Notes: generated by a model not told the origin, from the letters alone. 64,000 nucleotides of DNA from DAHUXD01 sp963805495 (GCA_963805495.1 CAWDUQ010000002.1:372001-436000), one strand, 5' to 3'; positions 9,344 to 18,632 are shown, counted from the first letter of the stretch. Program-made: numbers and translations.

Positions 9344-9627
9344 GGAGCCGTCCCTCCGTACCCGCGTGTTTATCACGATGGCGCGGTCGCTGCGCGGAAC
9401 TGTCGACCGGTCGGGTCGTTTGGCTCCCGACCTGCCGGAGGCGATGGGCACGAAGTCGATCCGCGCGGGGCACGCGGTGTTTTGGAGGTCGCCGTGCGCA
9501 AAGGCGGCGCGGCGGGCCCGGCACGGTGCCAAGCCAAGCACCGCCGGGAGTTCGCCGACCCTGCCCGAATGGCCGGTGCATCCTCGCGGCGCAAGCCCTA
9601 CACTTTGTCTACAACCGGAGGGAATTC
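9344..9627. other. divergent intergenic region, no gene seen
   Basis: 284 bases separate the divergent secreted protein (start 9343) and metalloprotease (start 9628). No convincing reading frame, tRNA or repeat is visible. It should hold both promoters; I could not pick out a confident -35/-10 pair. Confidence 0.5.
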
Positions 9628-11820
9628 ATGAGACTCGGTGAGCGGCCCGGCCGCCTGGCGGCGGCATTCGTGTTTCTTGCGGCAGCCACGCCCGGGCTCG
9701 CTCGGGCCGCCGTCGAGACGCGGTCGGGGACGATCGCGATCCTGACCGCCGACGACTTCGAGCACGGGCGCTCGGAGCGGATCGTGGCGCTCGCCGACGA
9801 ACGGGGTGCCCGCAGCTCGCTCGATCTACCACCGGGGTCGCAGGCGCCCCCACCGGGCACGCACGTTCGCGTGCACGGGACGCCCGGCGCCGGACGTTTC
9901 TCGGTCGACGAGTTGGAGGTTCTCGAAGATCCCGGCGCCGCGGCTTCGCCCTCCGTCAGCGGCAACTCGACGGTGATCGCCATCCTCGTCAAGTTCCTCG
10001 ACACGGCGGCGGAGCCCTACACCGTGCCGCAGATCCAGGCCCGGATGTTCGGCGCGGGCAACGTCTCCGACTACTACAAGGAGGTCTCGTACGGCTCGCA
10101 CACCCTCTCCGGCACCGTCACCAACTGGCTGACGGCGACGATCAACACCCCCACCACGTGCGACCCGTACTCGGTGTCCGCGCAGGCGGACGCGCGCGCC
10201 GCGGACGCCGGATACAACCCGTACGCGTACCAGAAGCGGGTCTACGTTTTCCCGCACATTCCGTGCGGCTGGTCGGGCCTGGGCGGGGGATCCCAGGCCT
10301 GGATCAACCAGGCCGCGTCCAACCTGGTCGTCGGCCACGAGCTCGGCCACTGCTTCGGCGTCGGCCATTCGAGCTCGCTCGACTGCGGCGCCACCGTTCT
10401 CGAGAGCCCGTGCACGGTGAGCGAGTACGGGGACCCCTTCTCGATCATGGGCAACTCCCAGGCGCGGCATTTCCCGGCGTACATGAAGAGCCAGCTGGGA
10501 TATCTCCCCGCCGGAACGAAGGCGATCCACGGGGGAGGCATGGCCATCTACACGCTCGATCCGATCGAGCAGGCCGGCGGAAGCCTCTACGCGGTCCAGG
10601 TTTCGCTGATCGCCCCGCAGCGGACCTACTGGATCGAGTATCGCCAGCCGATCGGGTTCGACGGGACCATGTCGGGCAATCCCGTGAGCGGCGCGATGAT
10701 TCGACTCGCACCCGGGTATCCCGCGTTCAGCTGCAGCACGTGCCTGCTCGACATGACCCCCACCGACGCGGGTTTCGGCAACGCGGCGCTGGTCGTCGGC
10801 GAAACCTACGTCGACGCGGAGGCCGGACTGCGCGTGACGCCGCTCTCGGCGGACGCGTCGTCGCTCGTCGTGGAGATCGAGCTCGGCCCTTCACCCGAGC
10901 TCGGCGTCGATCGCCATCCCCTCGGTGCGAACCCGTATCCCAACGGCGTCCTCGAGAGCGGCGAGACCGCGACCGTCGAACCGTCGTATTTCAACGCCGG
11001 GGGCTCTCCGGTTCCAATGACGGGAACCGCGACGTCCTTCACCGGCCCCGGTCCCGGCGCGACGTATTCGATCACCGACGCCGCGGCCGACTATGGCGAC
11101 GTCCCGGCCGGGCAGCTCGCGTCGTGCTTCGACGCCACCGGCAACTGCTACAGCGTGACGGCGTACGCGGCGGCGCGGCCGGCGCTCCACTGGGACGCGG
11201 CGTTCGAGGAAACGCTTTCGGACACCTCGGTGCGTTCCTGGCCGATCCACATCGGCCGCAGCTTCGCGGACGTGGCCTCGACGCGGGGCGACTACCGCTA
11301 CGTCGAGACCGTGCTGCACAAGGGGATCACCTCGGGTTGCGGCGGCACCTCCTTCTGTCCCGATGGCACCCTCTCGCGCGCACAAATGGCCGTCTTTCTC
11401 CTTCGTGCCGAGCACGGGTCGGCCTACGTGCCGCCCGCAGCCACGGGCCTCGTCTTCGGCGACGTGCCGGCCGGTTCCTTCGCGGCGGCGTGGATCGAAC
11501 GCCTCGCGGCCGAGGGCATCACCGCGGGATGCGGGGGAGGAGCGAATTTCTGTCCGAACGATCCCGTCACGCGGGCGCAAATGGCGGTCTTTCTGCTGAA
11601 GACCGAGCACGGATCGTCCTGGACGCCGCCGTCGGCGAGCGGCGATTTCTCCGATGTTCCCGTCGGCAACCCGTTTGCGCCATGGGTGGAAGCGCTCAAG
11701 GACGAGGGAGTGACGGCCGGCTGCGGGGCCGGGCTCTACTGCCCGAACGCCGCGACGCGGCGCGGTCAGATGGCGGTGTTTCTGACCAAGGGGTTTCAGC
11801 TGAATCTGTACGGTCCGTAG
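9628..11820 (+). CDS. secreted metzincin metalloprotease with C-terminal SLH-type repeats
   Basis: A 730-residue exported zinc endopeptidase. A signal peptide (about 1-27) and an N-terminal propeptide-like region precede the catalytic domain. The zinc motif HELGHCFGVGH (237-247) fits HExxHxxGxxH with the Met-turn FSIMG (271-275), as in gametolysin (M11)-like and M6-like metzincins. After a beta-rich domain come three SLH-like repeats (about 550-730) with the pattern GITxGCGG..FCP..TRAQMAVFLL typical of acidobacterial surface proteins; these should anchor it to the cell surface. The SD CGGAGGGA precedes the ATG. The protein substrate is unknown. Confidence 0.88.
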   Translation: MRLGERPGRLAAAFVFLAAATPGLARAAVETRSGTIAILTADDFEHGRSERIVALADERGARSSLDLPPGSQAPPPGTHVRVHGTPGAGRFSVDELEVLEDPGAAASPSVSGNSTVIAILVKFLDTAAEPYTVPQIQARMFGAGNVSDYYKEVSYGSHTLSGTVTNWLTATINTPTTCDPYSVSAQADARAADAGYNPYAYQKRVYVFPHIPCGWSGLGGGSQAWINQAASNLVVGHELGHCFGVGHSSSLDCGATVLESPCTVSEYGDPFSIMGNSQARHFPAYMKSQLGYLPAGTKAIHGGGMAIYTLDPIEQAGGSLYAVQVSLIAPQRTYWIEYRQPIGFDGTMSGNPVSGAMIRLAPGYPAFSCSTCLLDMTPTDAGFGNAALVVGETYVDAEAGLRVTPLSADASSLVVEIELGPSPELGVDRHPLGANPYPNGVLESGETATVEPSYFNAGGSPVPMTGTATSFTGPGPGATYSITDAAADYGDVPAGQLASCFDATGNCYSVTAYAAARPALHWDAAFEETLSDTSVRSWPIHIGRSFADVASTRGDYRYVETVLHKGITSGCGGTSFCPDGTLSRAQMAVFLLRAEHGSAYVPPAATGLVFGDVPAGSFAAAWIERLAAEGITAGCGGGANFCPNDPVTRAQMAVFLLKTEHGSSWTPPSASGDFSDVPVGNPFAPWVEALKDEGVTAGCGAGLYCPNAATRRGQMAVFLTKGFQLNLYGP

Positions 11821-11860
11821 CCTCGGTGTGGAGGCGGGCGGCCCCGCTCGACGCTCGAGA

Positions 11861-12634
11861 TCAACCGGGATCCCGCGTTTCCCTGAGCGTCTCCCGGCGC
11901 CGCCGGAGGTGGGTCACGGTCTCCGTCGCGGAGGCGTAGATCAGCACCCAGATGAGACCGGCCGCCATCCCGGCGAGGGTGTCGGTCGGCCAGTGTGCGC
12001 CGAGGTAGACGCGGCTGGCGGCGATCGTCAGGACGATCCCGGCGGCGAGCAGCACCGCTAGGCCGCGCCGCCACCGGCTCCTCGAAAGGTGAAACACGAC
12101 GGCCGCGAGACCCCCGAAAAAGACGGTCGCCATCAACGCATGGCCGCTCGGAAAGCTGTAGCTCTTCTCGGTCACGAGGGCCTTCCAGGTCTCGGGTCGA
12201 GCCCGCGCGATCGCGATCTTGAGGACCGTGCTCAAACCGAAACCGCCGACGACGCTTCCGGCGAAGAGCAGCGCGGAGACGTGCCGTCGGGAGATCCAGA
12301 GCGCGACGAGGACCGCGGGGGTCGCGGCGAGGAGAAAGCGATGGTCGCCGAAAGCCGTGGCGAACATCATCAGGCCGGTCAGGCGCTTCGAGCGCAGGCC
12401 GAGCAGGGCCTCGGAGACGCGGACGTCGAACGGCCCCGGCTTTCCTGCCTCGAGGAGGACTTCGTGGGCGAGCCACCCCACCGCGGCCGCCAGGGTGGCG
12501 CACGCCACGAAGCTCAGCGTGAACGAGAGGCCGACCGCCTCCTCGCGCGAGATCCTGCGCCGGAGGAAGGCTCGCAGAGGCGAAGTGCTCAAGGGGTCTC
12601 GGCTTCGTGCCCGCGATAGTCGGTCAGGATCCAC
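11861..12634 (-). CDS. PAP2-family membrane phosphatase
   Basis: A type-2 phosphatidic acid phosphatase-like integral membrane protein with about six helices. The three signature motifs are complete: KIAIARARP, SFPSGHALM and SRVYLGAHWPTD, so the active-site histidines and arginines are present. It probably dephosphorylates a lipid phosphate or isoprenyl pyrophosphate at the periplasmic face. The start is uncertain: GTG at 12634 lies inside the upstream gene, while TTG at 12592 overlaps the upstream stop as TTGA and may be the real start (about 243 residues). A second PAP2 protein is encoded at 13710-14600. Confidence 0.85.
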   Translation of the reverse strand: MDPDRLSRARSRDPLSTSPLRAFLRRRISREEAVGLSFTLSFVACATLAAAVGWLAHEVLLEAGKPGPFDVRVSEALLGLRSKRLTGLMMFATAFGDHRFLLAATPAVLVALWISRRHVSALLFAGSVVGGFGLSTVLKIAIARARPETWKALVTEKSYSFPSGHALMATVFFGGLAAVVFHLSRSRWRRGLAVLLAAGIVLTIAASRVYLGAHWPTDTLAGMAAGLIWVLIYASATETVTHLRRRRETLRETRDPG

Positions 12635-12951
12635 ACGAGGCCGACGAGGATCGCCATCGTCCAGTAGAAGCGCCGCGCCGGAGAGCCGGGAGCATAGCCG
12701 TCGATGCGCGGGAGGGCCGCGAGGAACACGGCCACGACGAGCTCGACGAGCCCGTGGACGAAGAAGGGGATCTTCTTTGCGACCCCGAGAGGGAACCGGG
12801 TCAGGAGGGTCAGCACGAGGTGCGCGGCGGCCAGGATCCAGCTGATCAGGGCCGGGGTACCGCCGAGACCGAAGAGAAGCGGGGCGAAGAGGAAGATCAG
12901 GACGATGGCGACGTCGATGTAGCCGTGGAGCCGCGGGCCGAGGATGCGCAT
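12589..12951 (-). CDS. small four-helix membrane protein of unknown function
   Basis: A 120-residue protein with four hydrophobic helices and a conserved-looking N-terminus (MRILGPRLHGYIDVAIVLI). It resembles small SPW-repeat-like membrane proteins in size and topology but lacks a clear SPW motif, so no family name is given. The SD AGGAGG stands six bases before the ATG. It is directly coupled to the PAP2 phosphatase downstream, which suggests a related membrane role. Confidence 0.75.
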   Translation of the reverse strand: MRILGPRLHGYIDVAIVLIFLFAPLLFGLGGTPALISWILAAAHLVLTLLTRFPLGVAKKIPFFVHGLVELVVAVFLAALPRIDGYAPGSPARRFYWTMAILVGLVWILTDYRGHEAETP

Positions 12952-13020
12952 TGGAGTCCTCCTGGTTTCCGGAGGCTACATCGGCAGGGTCCGCGCCCGC
13001 GCGGATAGACTCGGCCGGCG

Positions 13021-13644
13021 ATGCCGGCGAACCCGCTCGACCCTACGGCGCTTTTCGACGGGATCGACATCTATCTCTTCGACCAGCTCCTCCGGGGGCG
13101 GATCGTGCCGGGCCAGTCCGTGCTCGAGGCGGGCTGCGGGCGAGGCCGGAACCTGGCTTTCTTCCTGGCTCAGGGCTACGACGTGTATGCCCTGGACCCC
13201 GACCCGGCGGCGATCCGGGCCGTCCGCGAGCTCGCCGCCCGGCTGGCGCCGGACCTTCCGCCGACGAACGTCCGGGTGGAATCTGCGGAGGAGTCGACGT
13301 TCGAGGACGGCTGCGCCGACGCCGTCGTGAGCAGCGCCGTGCTCCACTTCGCCCGCGACGAAGCGCACTTTCGGGCGATGCTGCGCGGGTCGTGGCGGCT
13401 GTTGAGGCCCGGCGGCCTCTTCTTCTGTCGCCTCGCCTCGTCGATCGGGATGGAATCGCGGATGCGCCCCCTGGGGGGGCGCCGGTTTCTGTTGCCGGAC
13501 GGAAGCGAACGCTTTCTGGTCGACGAGGCGCTCCTGATGTCCCTGACGGAGGAGCTCGGCGGCTCGCTTCTCGACCCGCTGAAGACGACGGTCGTCCAGG
13601 ACCAGCGCTGCATGACGACCTGGGTCATCCGGCGCGGGACGTGA
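13021..13644 (+). CDS. class I SAM-dependent methyltransferase
   Basis: A 207-residue methyltransferase with motif I VLEAGCGRGRNLAFFLAQG (about 34-52), an acidic end of beta-2 (YALDPDP, about 57-63), motif II-like DGCADAVVSSAVLHFA and post-motif LLRPGGLFFCRL. The size and order match the TehB/UbiE-like fold. The substrate is unknown. It is transcribed away from the neighbouring small membrane protein gene. Confidence 0.82.
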   Translation: MPANPLDPTALFDGIDIYLFDQLLRGRIVPGQSVLEAGCGRGRNLAFFLAQGYDVYALDPDPAAIRAVRELAARLAPDLPPTNVRVESAEESTFEDGCADAVVSSAVLHFARDEAHFRAMLRGSWRLLRPGGLFFCRLASSIGMESRMRPLGGRRFLLPDGSERFLVDEALLMSLTEELGGSLLDPLKTTVVQDQRCMTTWVIRRGT

Positions 13645-13709
13645 TCGCCGCCCGATGAAGGCCGGTTGAATCCGGGGGAAAGGGCTCGGGAGGCCGGAGC
13701 CGTCGAGGC

Positions 13710-14600
13710 TCAGAACGAAACGAGGATCCCCGCGCCTCGGACCTTTTCGCCGACGATCGGCGAGAAGCCGACCCGTACGGTCTTCTCTCCCGCGCGAAGC
13801 TTCTTGTTCAGAGCCACGACACCGCGGCCCACGACGGTCCCGATCAGTGCGCCCGCGGTGACGTCGGAGGTCCAGTGGGCGTTGTGGTAGATCCGCGAGA
13901 AACCGACGAGCCCGGCCAGCGTGTAGGCGGTGACGCTCACCCAGACCTGGTCGGAGTGTGCGCTGATGACCGAGGCGACGGCGAAGGCCTGGGTCGCGTG
14001 CCCGGAGGGAAATGAGTTGTCGCTGCCGCTGAACGGGTGGAACGAGGTACTGCTCGTACTCTCGTTTGGCCGCTCGCGCCCGATCACGAACTTGAGGGTC
14101 GGCGTGACGATTCCCGAGGCCAGGATGCTCGCAATGGCGCTGTCGAAGAAGATGTCCTTCGCCTCGGGGTCGCGGAAGACGAACCCAGCCACCCCGTAGG
14201 CCCCGAGGACGGCCCAGGAGTATTCCGCCCCGAATGGCTCCACCACCCGGGTGAGATCGTCGAGCGTCGAGGTCTGGTGGGCCTGCGTCTTGTTGCGCAT
14301 CGGGATGTCGAACGCGAAGCCGACCGCGGTCACGCCCGCCGCGATCCCGCCGACGACGAGCCAGTTGTCCAGGTTCCAGTGCAGAGGAGCCCCGAGTGTG
14401 GCGACCGTGTCCTTGAGGGCGATGGTGCCGATCCCCGGCCGGGATTCCCCTTCGGTCGCCGGCGGATCGGAATCGACAGCCTCTTCGTCGTCGCATGGTG
14501 CGAGGTCGTCGCTCGGCGGCGACGGGGCTGGCCCGGCGAGAGCGCGGGCGGAAACCAGGAGGCCGACGAGAACCGCAATGCCCAGCCGCCGCATCGGCAT
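13710..14600 (-). CDS. exported PAP2-family acid phosphatase-like protein
   Basis: A 296-residue protein with an N-terminal signal peptide (about 1-22), an acidic linker and a PAP2 core. All three motifs are present: KFVIGRERP, SFPSGHATQ and SRIYHNAHWTSD. The signal peptide and central hydrophobic stretches suggest a membrane-associated or periplasmic phosphatase. The ATG at 14600 has no clear SD; a second in-frame ATG lies six bases on. It is convergent with the methyltransferase at 13021. Confidence 0.85.
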   Translation of the reverse strand: MPMRRLGIAVLVGLLVSARALAGPAPSPPSDDLAPCDDEEAVDSDPPATEGESRPGIGTIALKDTVATLGAPLHWNLDNWLVVGGIAAGVTAVGFAFDIPMRNKTQAHQTSTLDDLTRVVEPFGAEYSWAVLGAYGVAGFVFRDPEAKDIFFDSAIASILASGIVTPTLKFVIGRERPNESTSSTSFHPFSGSDNSFPSGHATQAFAVASVISAHSDQVWVSVTAYTLAGLVGFSRIYHNAHWTSDVTAGALIGTVVGRGVVALNKKLRAGEKTVRVGFSPIVGEKVRGAGILVSF

Positions 14601-14743
14601 TCATGTTACGGCTCCATGCACACGGAGGGGAATACCGCGTTTATCCGGCGTTTATCTGGCATTCGGTGCGAAAGCGCAGCGGGGCTCGTTGAGACCGCTG
14701 CCGTTTACCGTGCGTTCACATCCGGGTCGCTACATTGCCCGAC

Positions 14744-15535
14744 ATGGCCGTTCCGCACAATCCGATTCAGCAGCGAGTCGGACGAATCGTCACGCGGTTC
14801 ATGATGTGGCATCCCATACGAGCGACGGCGGTGGGTCGACGCACTTACGCGAGGATGTACCTCACCGGAAAACACCTCGCCGAGCGACGCGAACAGGCGC
14901 TGCTGCGGCGGTATCTGCGCCCCGGCATGACCGTTTTCGACATGGGCGCGAACGTCGGTTTCTACACGGAATCCTTCGCGCGCCGCGTCGGAGTTTCGGG
15001 CCGCGTGCACGCTTTCGAACCGGACCCCCTCTGCTCGGAGATCCTTCGGGACCGCGTGGGTCGGTTCGCGAACGTCCACGTGGAGAGCGTCGCGCTCGGA
15101 GAACAGTCGGGCGAAGCGACGCTCTTCTGCAGCAACCGGGACCGGGCCGAGAACCGCACCCATGTCTTCGGACCGGAAGTGCCCGCGGAAACCGTGCGGG
15201 TGCCCGTCGTCACGATCGACGGGTACTGCCGGAGCCGGGGGGTGGAACGGGTCGATGCCGTGAAGATGGACGTCGAGGGGGACGAGGTCCGTGTTCTCCG
15301 AGGCATGGCCGGGACGCTGGCCCGGACGCCTCCGGCCTGGATGTTCATCGAGTTCTGCCCGGGGCAGCTGCGCGGCAGCGGCTCGAGCCCGGAGGAGTTC
15401 TGGGCGCTTCTGGCAGAGCACGGTTATCGCCCGCATTCCATCGGGAGCCGCGGCGAGCTTCGGCGGATTTCCGATACCCGCGCCTTCACCTCGATGCAAG
15501 CCCTCAGCTTCACGAACATCCTCGCGTTGCACTAG
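14744..15535 (+). CDS. FkbM-family methyltransferase
   Basis: A 263-residue SAM methyltransferase. Motif I is FDMGANVGFYTESFARRVG, followed by VHAFEPDP, VALGEQSGEATLF and VKMDVEGDEVRVLRGM, the diagnostic FkbM block. Such enzymes O-methylate sugars or small metabolites, often in glycan synthesis. The ATG at 14744 is preferred; an in-frame TTG lies nine bases upstream. Its TAG stop is part of the CTAG sequence into which the repeat at 15536 seems to have inserted. Confidence 0.88.
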   Translation: MAVPHNPIQQRVGRIVTRFMMWHPIRATAVGRRTYARMYLTGKHLAERREQALLRRYLRPGMTVFDMGANVGFYTESFARRVGVSGRVHAFEPDPLCSEILRDRVGRFANVHVESVALGEQSGEATLFCSNRDRAENRTHVFGPEVPAETVRVPVVTIDGYCRSRGVERVDAVKMDVEGDEVRVLRGMAGTLARTPPAWMFIEFCPGQLRGSGSSPEEFWALLAEHGYRPHSIGSRGELRRISDTRAFTSMQALSFTNILALH

Positions 15536-15765
15536 GTGTCGTTTCTCAACAGGTTGTTCACGCAATTCGGCGAGGTGAGACCCGGGCCGTAGGGGCGGCC
15601 CTTGTGGCCGCCCGCTGACACGCTGACGATTCGCGTGCCGCCCCTCGATGGGCCCAGGAGGGGGCGCCCGCAAGGGGCGCCCCTACGTGCCGGGGCGCGG
15701 CAGTTTCAGGGGTCGCTTCACGAAGCGGGCGCCGGCACAGTGAACAACGTCTTGAGAATTCACAT
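15536..15765 (+). mobile_element. MITE-like repeat, copy 1, flanked by CTAG on both sides
   Basis: A 230-bp non-coding element. Its ends form an imperfect inverted repeat of 26 bases (20 match): the left end contains TTTCTCAACAGGTTGTTCAC, and the right end read in reverse contains ATTCTCAAGACGTTGTTCAC. Inside are two GC-rich hairpins, around 15595-15626 (GTAGGGGCGGCC...) and 15661-15688 (GGGGGCGCCC...). CTAG occurs immediately before (15532-15535) and after (15766-15769), which looks like a 4-bp target duplication. Related copies are at 44422 and, inverted, 62979. No transposase is encoded, so it would be non-autonomous. Confidence 0.75.
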
Positions 15766-16800
15766 CTAGGGAGCGGCCACCAGGAGCGTGAAGCTCCCGG
15801 GAACGATGCTCGGTCTGGGATGAGGCTGGTCGAGGGTCGCCGCAGGAGGCGGCCCGAATTCCGCGCTCACGAGGAACACGCGGTGGGTCTTCTCGTCGAG
15901 GGCCATGGTCCGGGCTCCGCGCATCGTCACGACGTTCTCGGCGGTGAAGGAGCCCGCCTCCTGGCCCGGCCGGACCACCGTCAGAGTCCCGTCTCCGTTG
16001 GAGCTGAACGCGATGCCGGTCTCGGGATCGAAGGCATTGCCGTCGACCCTCTCGCCGATCGGCACGGTGGCGGCGACCTTGCCGGACGTCGCGTCCACGA
16101 CGGCCATCATCCGATTGCCGCAACCCACGAAGAGCCTCCGCCGGGCCCGGTCGATGGCCATGCCGGAGGGCTCCTCGCACGGCGCGAGGGCGGAGCGCCC
16201 GGCGACTTCGAGCCTGTCAACGTCGAGGGTGACGATCTCGCTCTTGTCCTCGAGGTTGACGTAGACGCGCCCGGCGAGATCGGTCGTCGCGAACTCGGGC
16301 TTTCCTCCGAGAGCGATCGTCGACTTCACCCTGCCGGTCGTCGCGTCGAGCACCGTGGCGCTGGCGCCCCGGCCGTTGAACACGAAGACCTGACGCGAAT
16401 GCGGGTCGTACAGGATGGCGTCCGGGTTCTCGCCCGTGACCTTCACCTCTTCGACGGGCTTGAGTGTCTTGAGGTCGAACACCGTCACGGTGGCGGTCTT
16501 TCCGTTGCTGATGAACCCGCGCCCGAGATCCGGCGCGAGCGCGACGCCGTGCGCTCCCGACGTGTTCGGAATCTCTCCGACGGCCGCGAGGGAGTCGGCG
16601 TCGAAGACGAGGACATGGGAGCCCCGTGTCACGTAGAGCCGACGCGCCGCGGGGTCGACCGTGAGGTAGTCCCATCCTCCCTCCCCTCCGACCTTCACCC
16701 GCCGGACGACGCTGTAGGGCCGGGGGGTCAGCGCGAAGCCGATGGAGGCCGCGAGTCCGAAGGCGGCGACGAAGACGGATACGATTCGCGGAAGGCGCAT
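15766..16800 (-). CDS. secreted YVTN-type beta-propeller protein
   Basis: A 344-residue protein with an N-terminal signal sequence and repeated propeller blades (RRLYVTRGSHVLVFDADS, RGFISNGKTATVTVFDL, RQVFVFNGRGASATVLDA, and others), giving about seven blades. Proteins of this kind bind ligands or proteins in the periplasm; no catalytic motif is visible. AGGGA precedes the ATG at 16800. Its TAG stop lies in the CTAG that borders the repeat at 15536-15765. Confidence 0.8.
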   Translation of the reverse strand: MRLPRIVSVFVAAFGLAASIGFALTPRPYSVVRRVKVGGEGGWDYLTVDPAARRLYVTRGSHVLVFDADSLAAVGEIPNTSGAHGVALAPDLGRGFISNGKTATVTVFDLKTLKPVEEVKVTGENPDAILYDPHSRQVFVFNGRGASATVLDATTGRVKSTIALGGKPEFATTDLAGRVYVNLEDKSEIVTLDVDRLEVAGRSALAPCEEPSGMAIDRARRRLFVGCGNRMMAVVDATSGKVAATVPIGERVDGNAFDPETGIAFSSNGDGTLTVVRPGQEAGSFTAENVVTMRGARTMALDEKTHRVFLVSAEFGPPPAATLDQPHPRPSIVPGSFTLLVAAP

Positions 16801-16922
16801 GCGGAATTTCCCTCGGACCGCACTTTACCGTTCCGTAACTAAACGCGGGCTAAATCGGCCGTGGCCGCACCGGGGCGTCGAGGTGCCGTTCGACACCGCG
16901 AGCGGTAGGATGCGGACCATCC

Positions 16923-17315
16923 ATGACGGCTGGCCGTGTCACGCTCGGACTCGTTCTGTGTGCGCTCGCCGCGCATGCCGGGGGCGTCCCGCGCCCGGGG
17001 CCCTGTTCCATTCATCCGAAGAAGGGAGCTTCCGCTTCGGAACGGAGGGCGTTGGCGAGGGTTACCGAGCAGGAGGCGCGCGAAACGGCGCTCGGGTCCT
17101 TGAAGGACCCCTCCAAAGGCACGGTGGTGGAAGCCGAGCTCGAGTCGGAGAAGGGGTGCCTCGTCTACGCGTTCGACATTCGCGTCGCGGGTGCGAGCGG
17201 CATCGAGGAGGTCCTGGTGGACGCGGGCGACGCCAGAGTGCTTTCGAGCGCACATGAGGACGCCAAGGCCGAAGCGGCCGAGAAGGCCCACGACGCGAAG
17301 GGCCGCAGGCCCTAG
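16923..17315 (+). CDS. PepSY-domain secreted protein
   Basis: A 130-residue protein with a signal peptide (about 1-19) and a PepSY-type domain: VTEQEARETALGSLKDPSKGTVVEAELESEKGCLVYAFDIRV followed by EEVLVDAGDARVL. PepSY domains commonly inhibit proteases or sense envelope stress and often sit near two-component systems. The C-terminus is a charged Ala/Lys/Glu tail. It lies 12 bases upstream of the TolC-like gene, so it is probably in the efflux operon. Confidence 0.8.
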   Translation: MTAGRVTLGLVLCALAAHAGGVPRPGPCSIHPKKGASASERRALARVTEQEARETALGSLKDPSKGTVVEAELESEKGCLVYAFDIRVAGASGIEEVLVDAGDARVLSSAHEDAKAEAAEKAHDAKGRRP

Positions 17316-17327
17316 CCCGAACGGCCG

Positions 17328-18632
17328 ATGGGGATGAGCCTGAGACGACGCGTGCGACGGGACCACCTTGCGTTCTGCGCCGCCTGGATCCTGGTGGGTG
17401 GCGCGGCGAGCCGGGCCGCGGGCGGCGAGCTCGTCAGCCTCGAGGTGGCCCTGCGGGAGGCGCGGTCCGCCAATGCGCGTCTTCCGCTTCCGGCTTTCGA
17501 CGTCACGATCGCCGGCGAAAGGCTCAAGGAAGCCCGCGCGGAGCAGTGGCTCAAGGTGGCCCTCGAGGGAGAGTTCGTGTACGCCCCTCCCGGGTACGCC
17601 GAGCCCCTCACCAACCTCGGGAACGCGAGGCTGCAGGCCGTCGTTCGGCAGCCCCTCTACGCGGGCGGATCGCTGAAGGCGGCGGCGGCGAGGGCGGAGG
17701 CCGGAGTCGAGGCCGCCCGGGGCCGGTATCGGATGGTCGAGAAGGACCTCGAGCTCGACGTTCGGGGCCGCTTCAGCGAGCTGCTCGCCATCGACGCGGA
17801 AATTTCCATCCGAAATGCCGGCCTCGAGGAGCTCAGAAGCTACCGGGGCTCCCTCCGGAGCCGCCAGGCCTCCGGGCAGGGCGTTGCCGCCGACCTGCTC
17901 AAGACGGACGTCCGACTCGCCCTCGAGGAGGCCACTCAGGCCGAAGTGGAACAGCGCCGCGACGAGGCGCGTCTCTCCCTGAACGAGCTCATGGGTCGGG
18001 ACCCCACCGCGCCCCTCGAGCTCGAACCGCTTCCTTCTCCCGAGCCGCCGGGGGAGACGGCCCCGGCCCCGTGGGAGGGCGCTCCCGAGGTCCGCGTCGC
18101 CGAGGCCGCGGCCAGGTCGGCCGAGGCGGATGTCGTCATCGCCGAGGCCGAACGCCGGCCCCGGCTCCTCCTTGCCGCCGACGCCGGCTTCTGGACCGAC
18201 GACACGACGCACCTGAATTCCCGCTTCTGGGACCGTCTCTGGCGGGACGCGGGCTACTCGTTCGGATTGGTCTTCGCCTGGAACCTCTGGGATCCCGGCG
18301 CGGCGACCGCGCGAATCGCCGAGGCCGGCCTGGGGCTCCGGCAATCGCGCCTGGAGCTCGAGGTCGGGAAGCGGGATGCGCGCCTGGCCTGGGAAAAGGC
18401 GCGCGCGGCCCTGGCCCACGTCTACCACCAGATCGAGATCCTGTCCCGCGCCCTGCCCGCGGCGCACGACTCCTACCTCGACGCGCAGAGTCGCTATCGG
18501 GGCGGGGCCGCGACCGCGCTCGAAGTGCTCGATGCGCACGCCGCGGCCGTCGAAACGGCCGTCCGCCGCAACGATGCCGTGGCCCGATACCGCGTCGCCG
18601 ACGCCGTGGCCCTGCGTTGGAGCTCGCCTTGA
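17328..18632 (+). CDS. TolC-family outer membrane efflux protein
   Basis: A 434-residue outer-membrane channel subunit. It has a signal sequence and two long coiled-coil/beta repeats as expected for OEP (TolC/CusC) proteins: LEVALREARSANARL near the N-terminus, ARAEAGVEAARGRYRMVEKDLELDVRGRFSELLA in the first hairpin, and SYLDAQSRYRGGAATALEVLDAHAA in the second. The stop overlaps the TTG start of the adaptor gene. With the next two genes it would form a tripartite RND pump. Confidence 0.85.
   Translation: MGMSLRRRVRRDHLAFCAAWILVGGAASRAAGGELVSLEVALREARSANARLPLPAFDVTIAGERLKEARAEQWLKVALEGEFVYAPPGYAEPLTNLGNARLQAVVRQPLYAGGSLKAAAARAEAGVEAARGRYRMVEKDLELDVRGRFSELLAIDAEISIRNAGLEELRSYRGSLRSRQASGQGVAADLLKTDVRLALEEATQAEVEQRRDEARLSLNELMGRDPTAPLELEPLPSPEPPGETAPAPWEGAPEVRVAEAAARSAEADVVIAEAERRPRLLLAADAGFWTDDTTHLNSRFWDRLWRDAGYSFGLVFAWNLWDPGAATARIAEAGLGLRQSRLELEVGKRDARLAWEKARAALAHVYHQIEILSRALPAAHDSYLDAQSRYRGGAATALEVLDAHAAAVETAVRRNDAVARYRVADAVALRWSSP

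Noticed and set aside
14636..14658. Tandem GCGTTTATCCG/GCGTTTATCTG upstream of the FkbM gene
   Set aside because: Only two short units, no symmetry and no second occurrence in the window; probably chance or a weak regulatory site.
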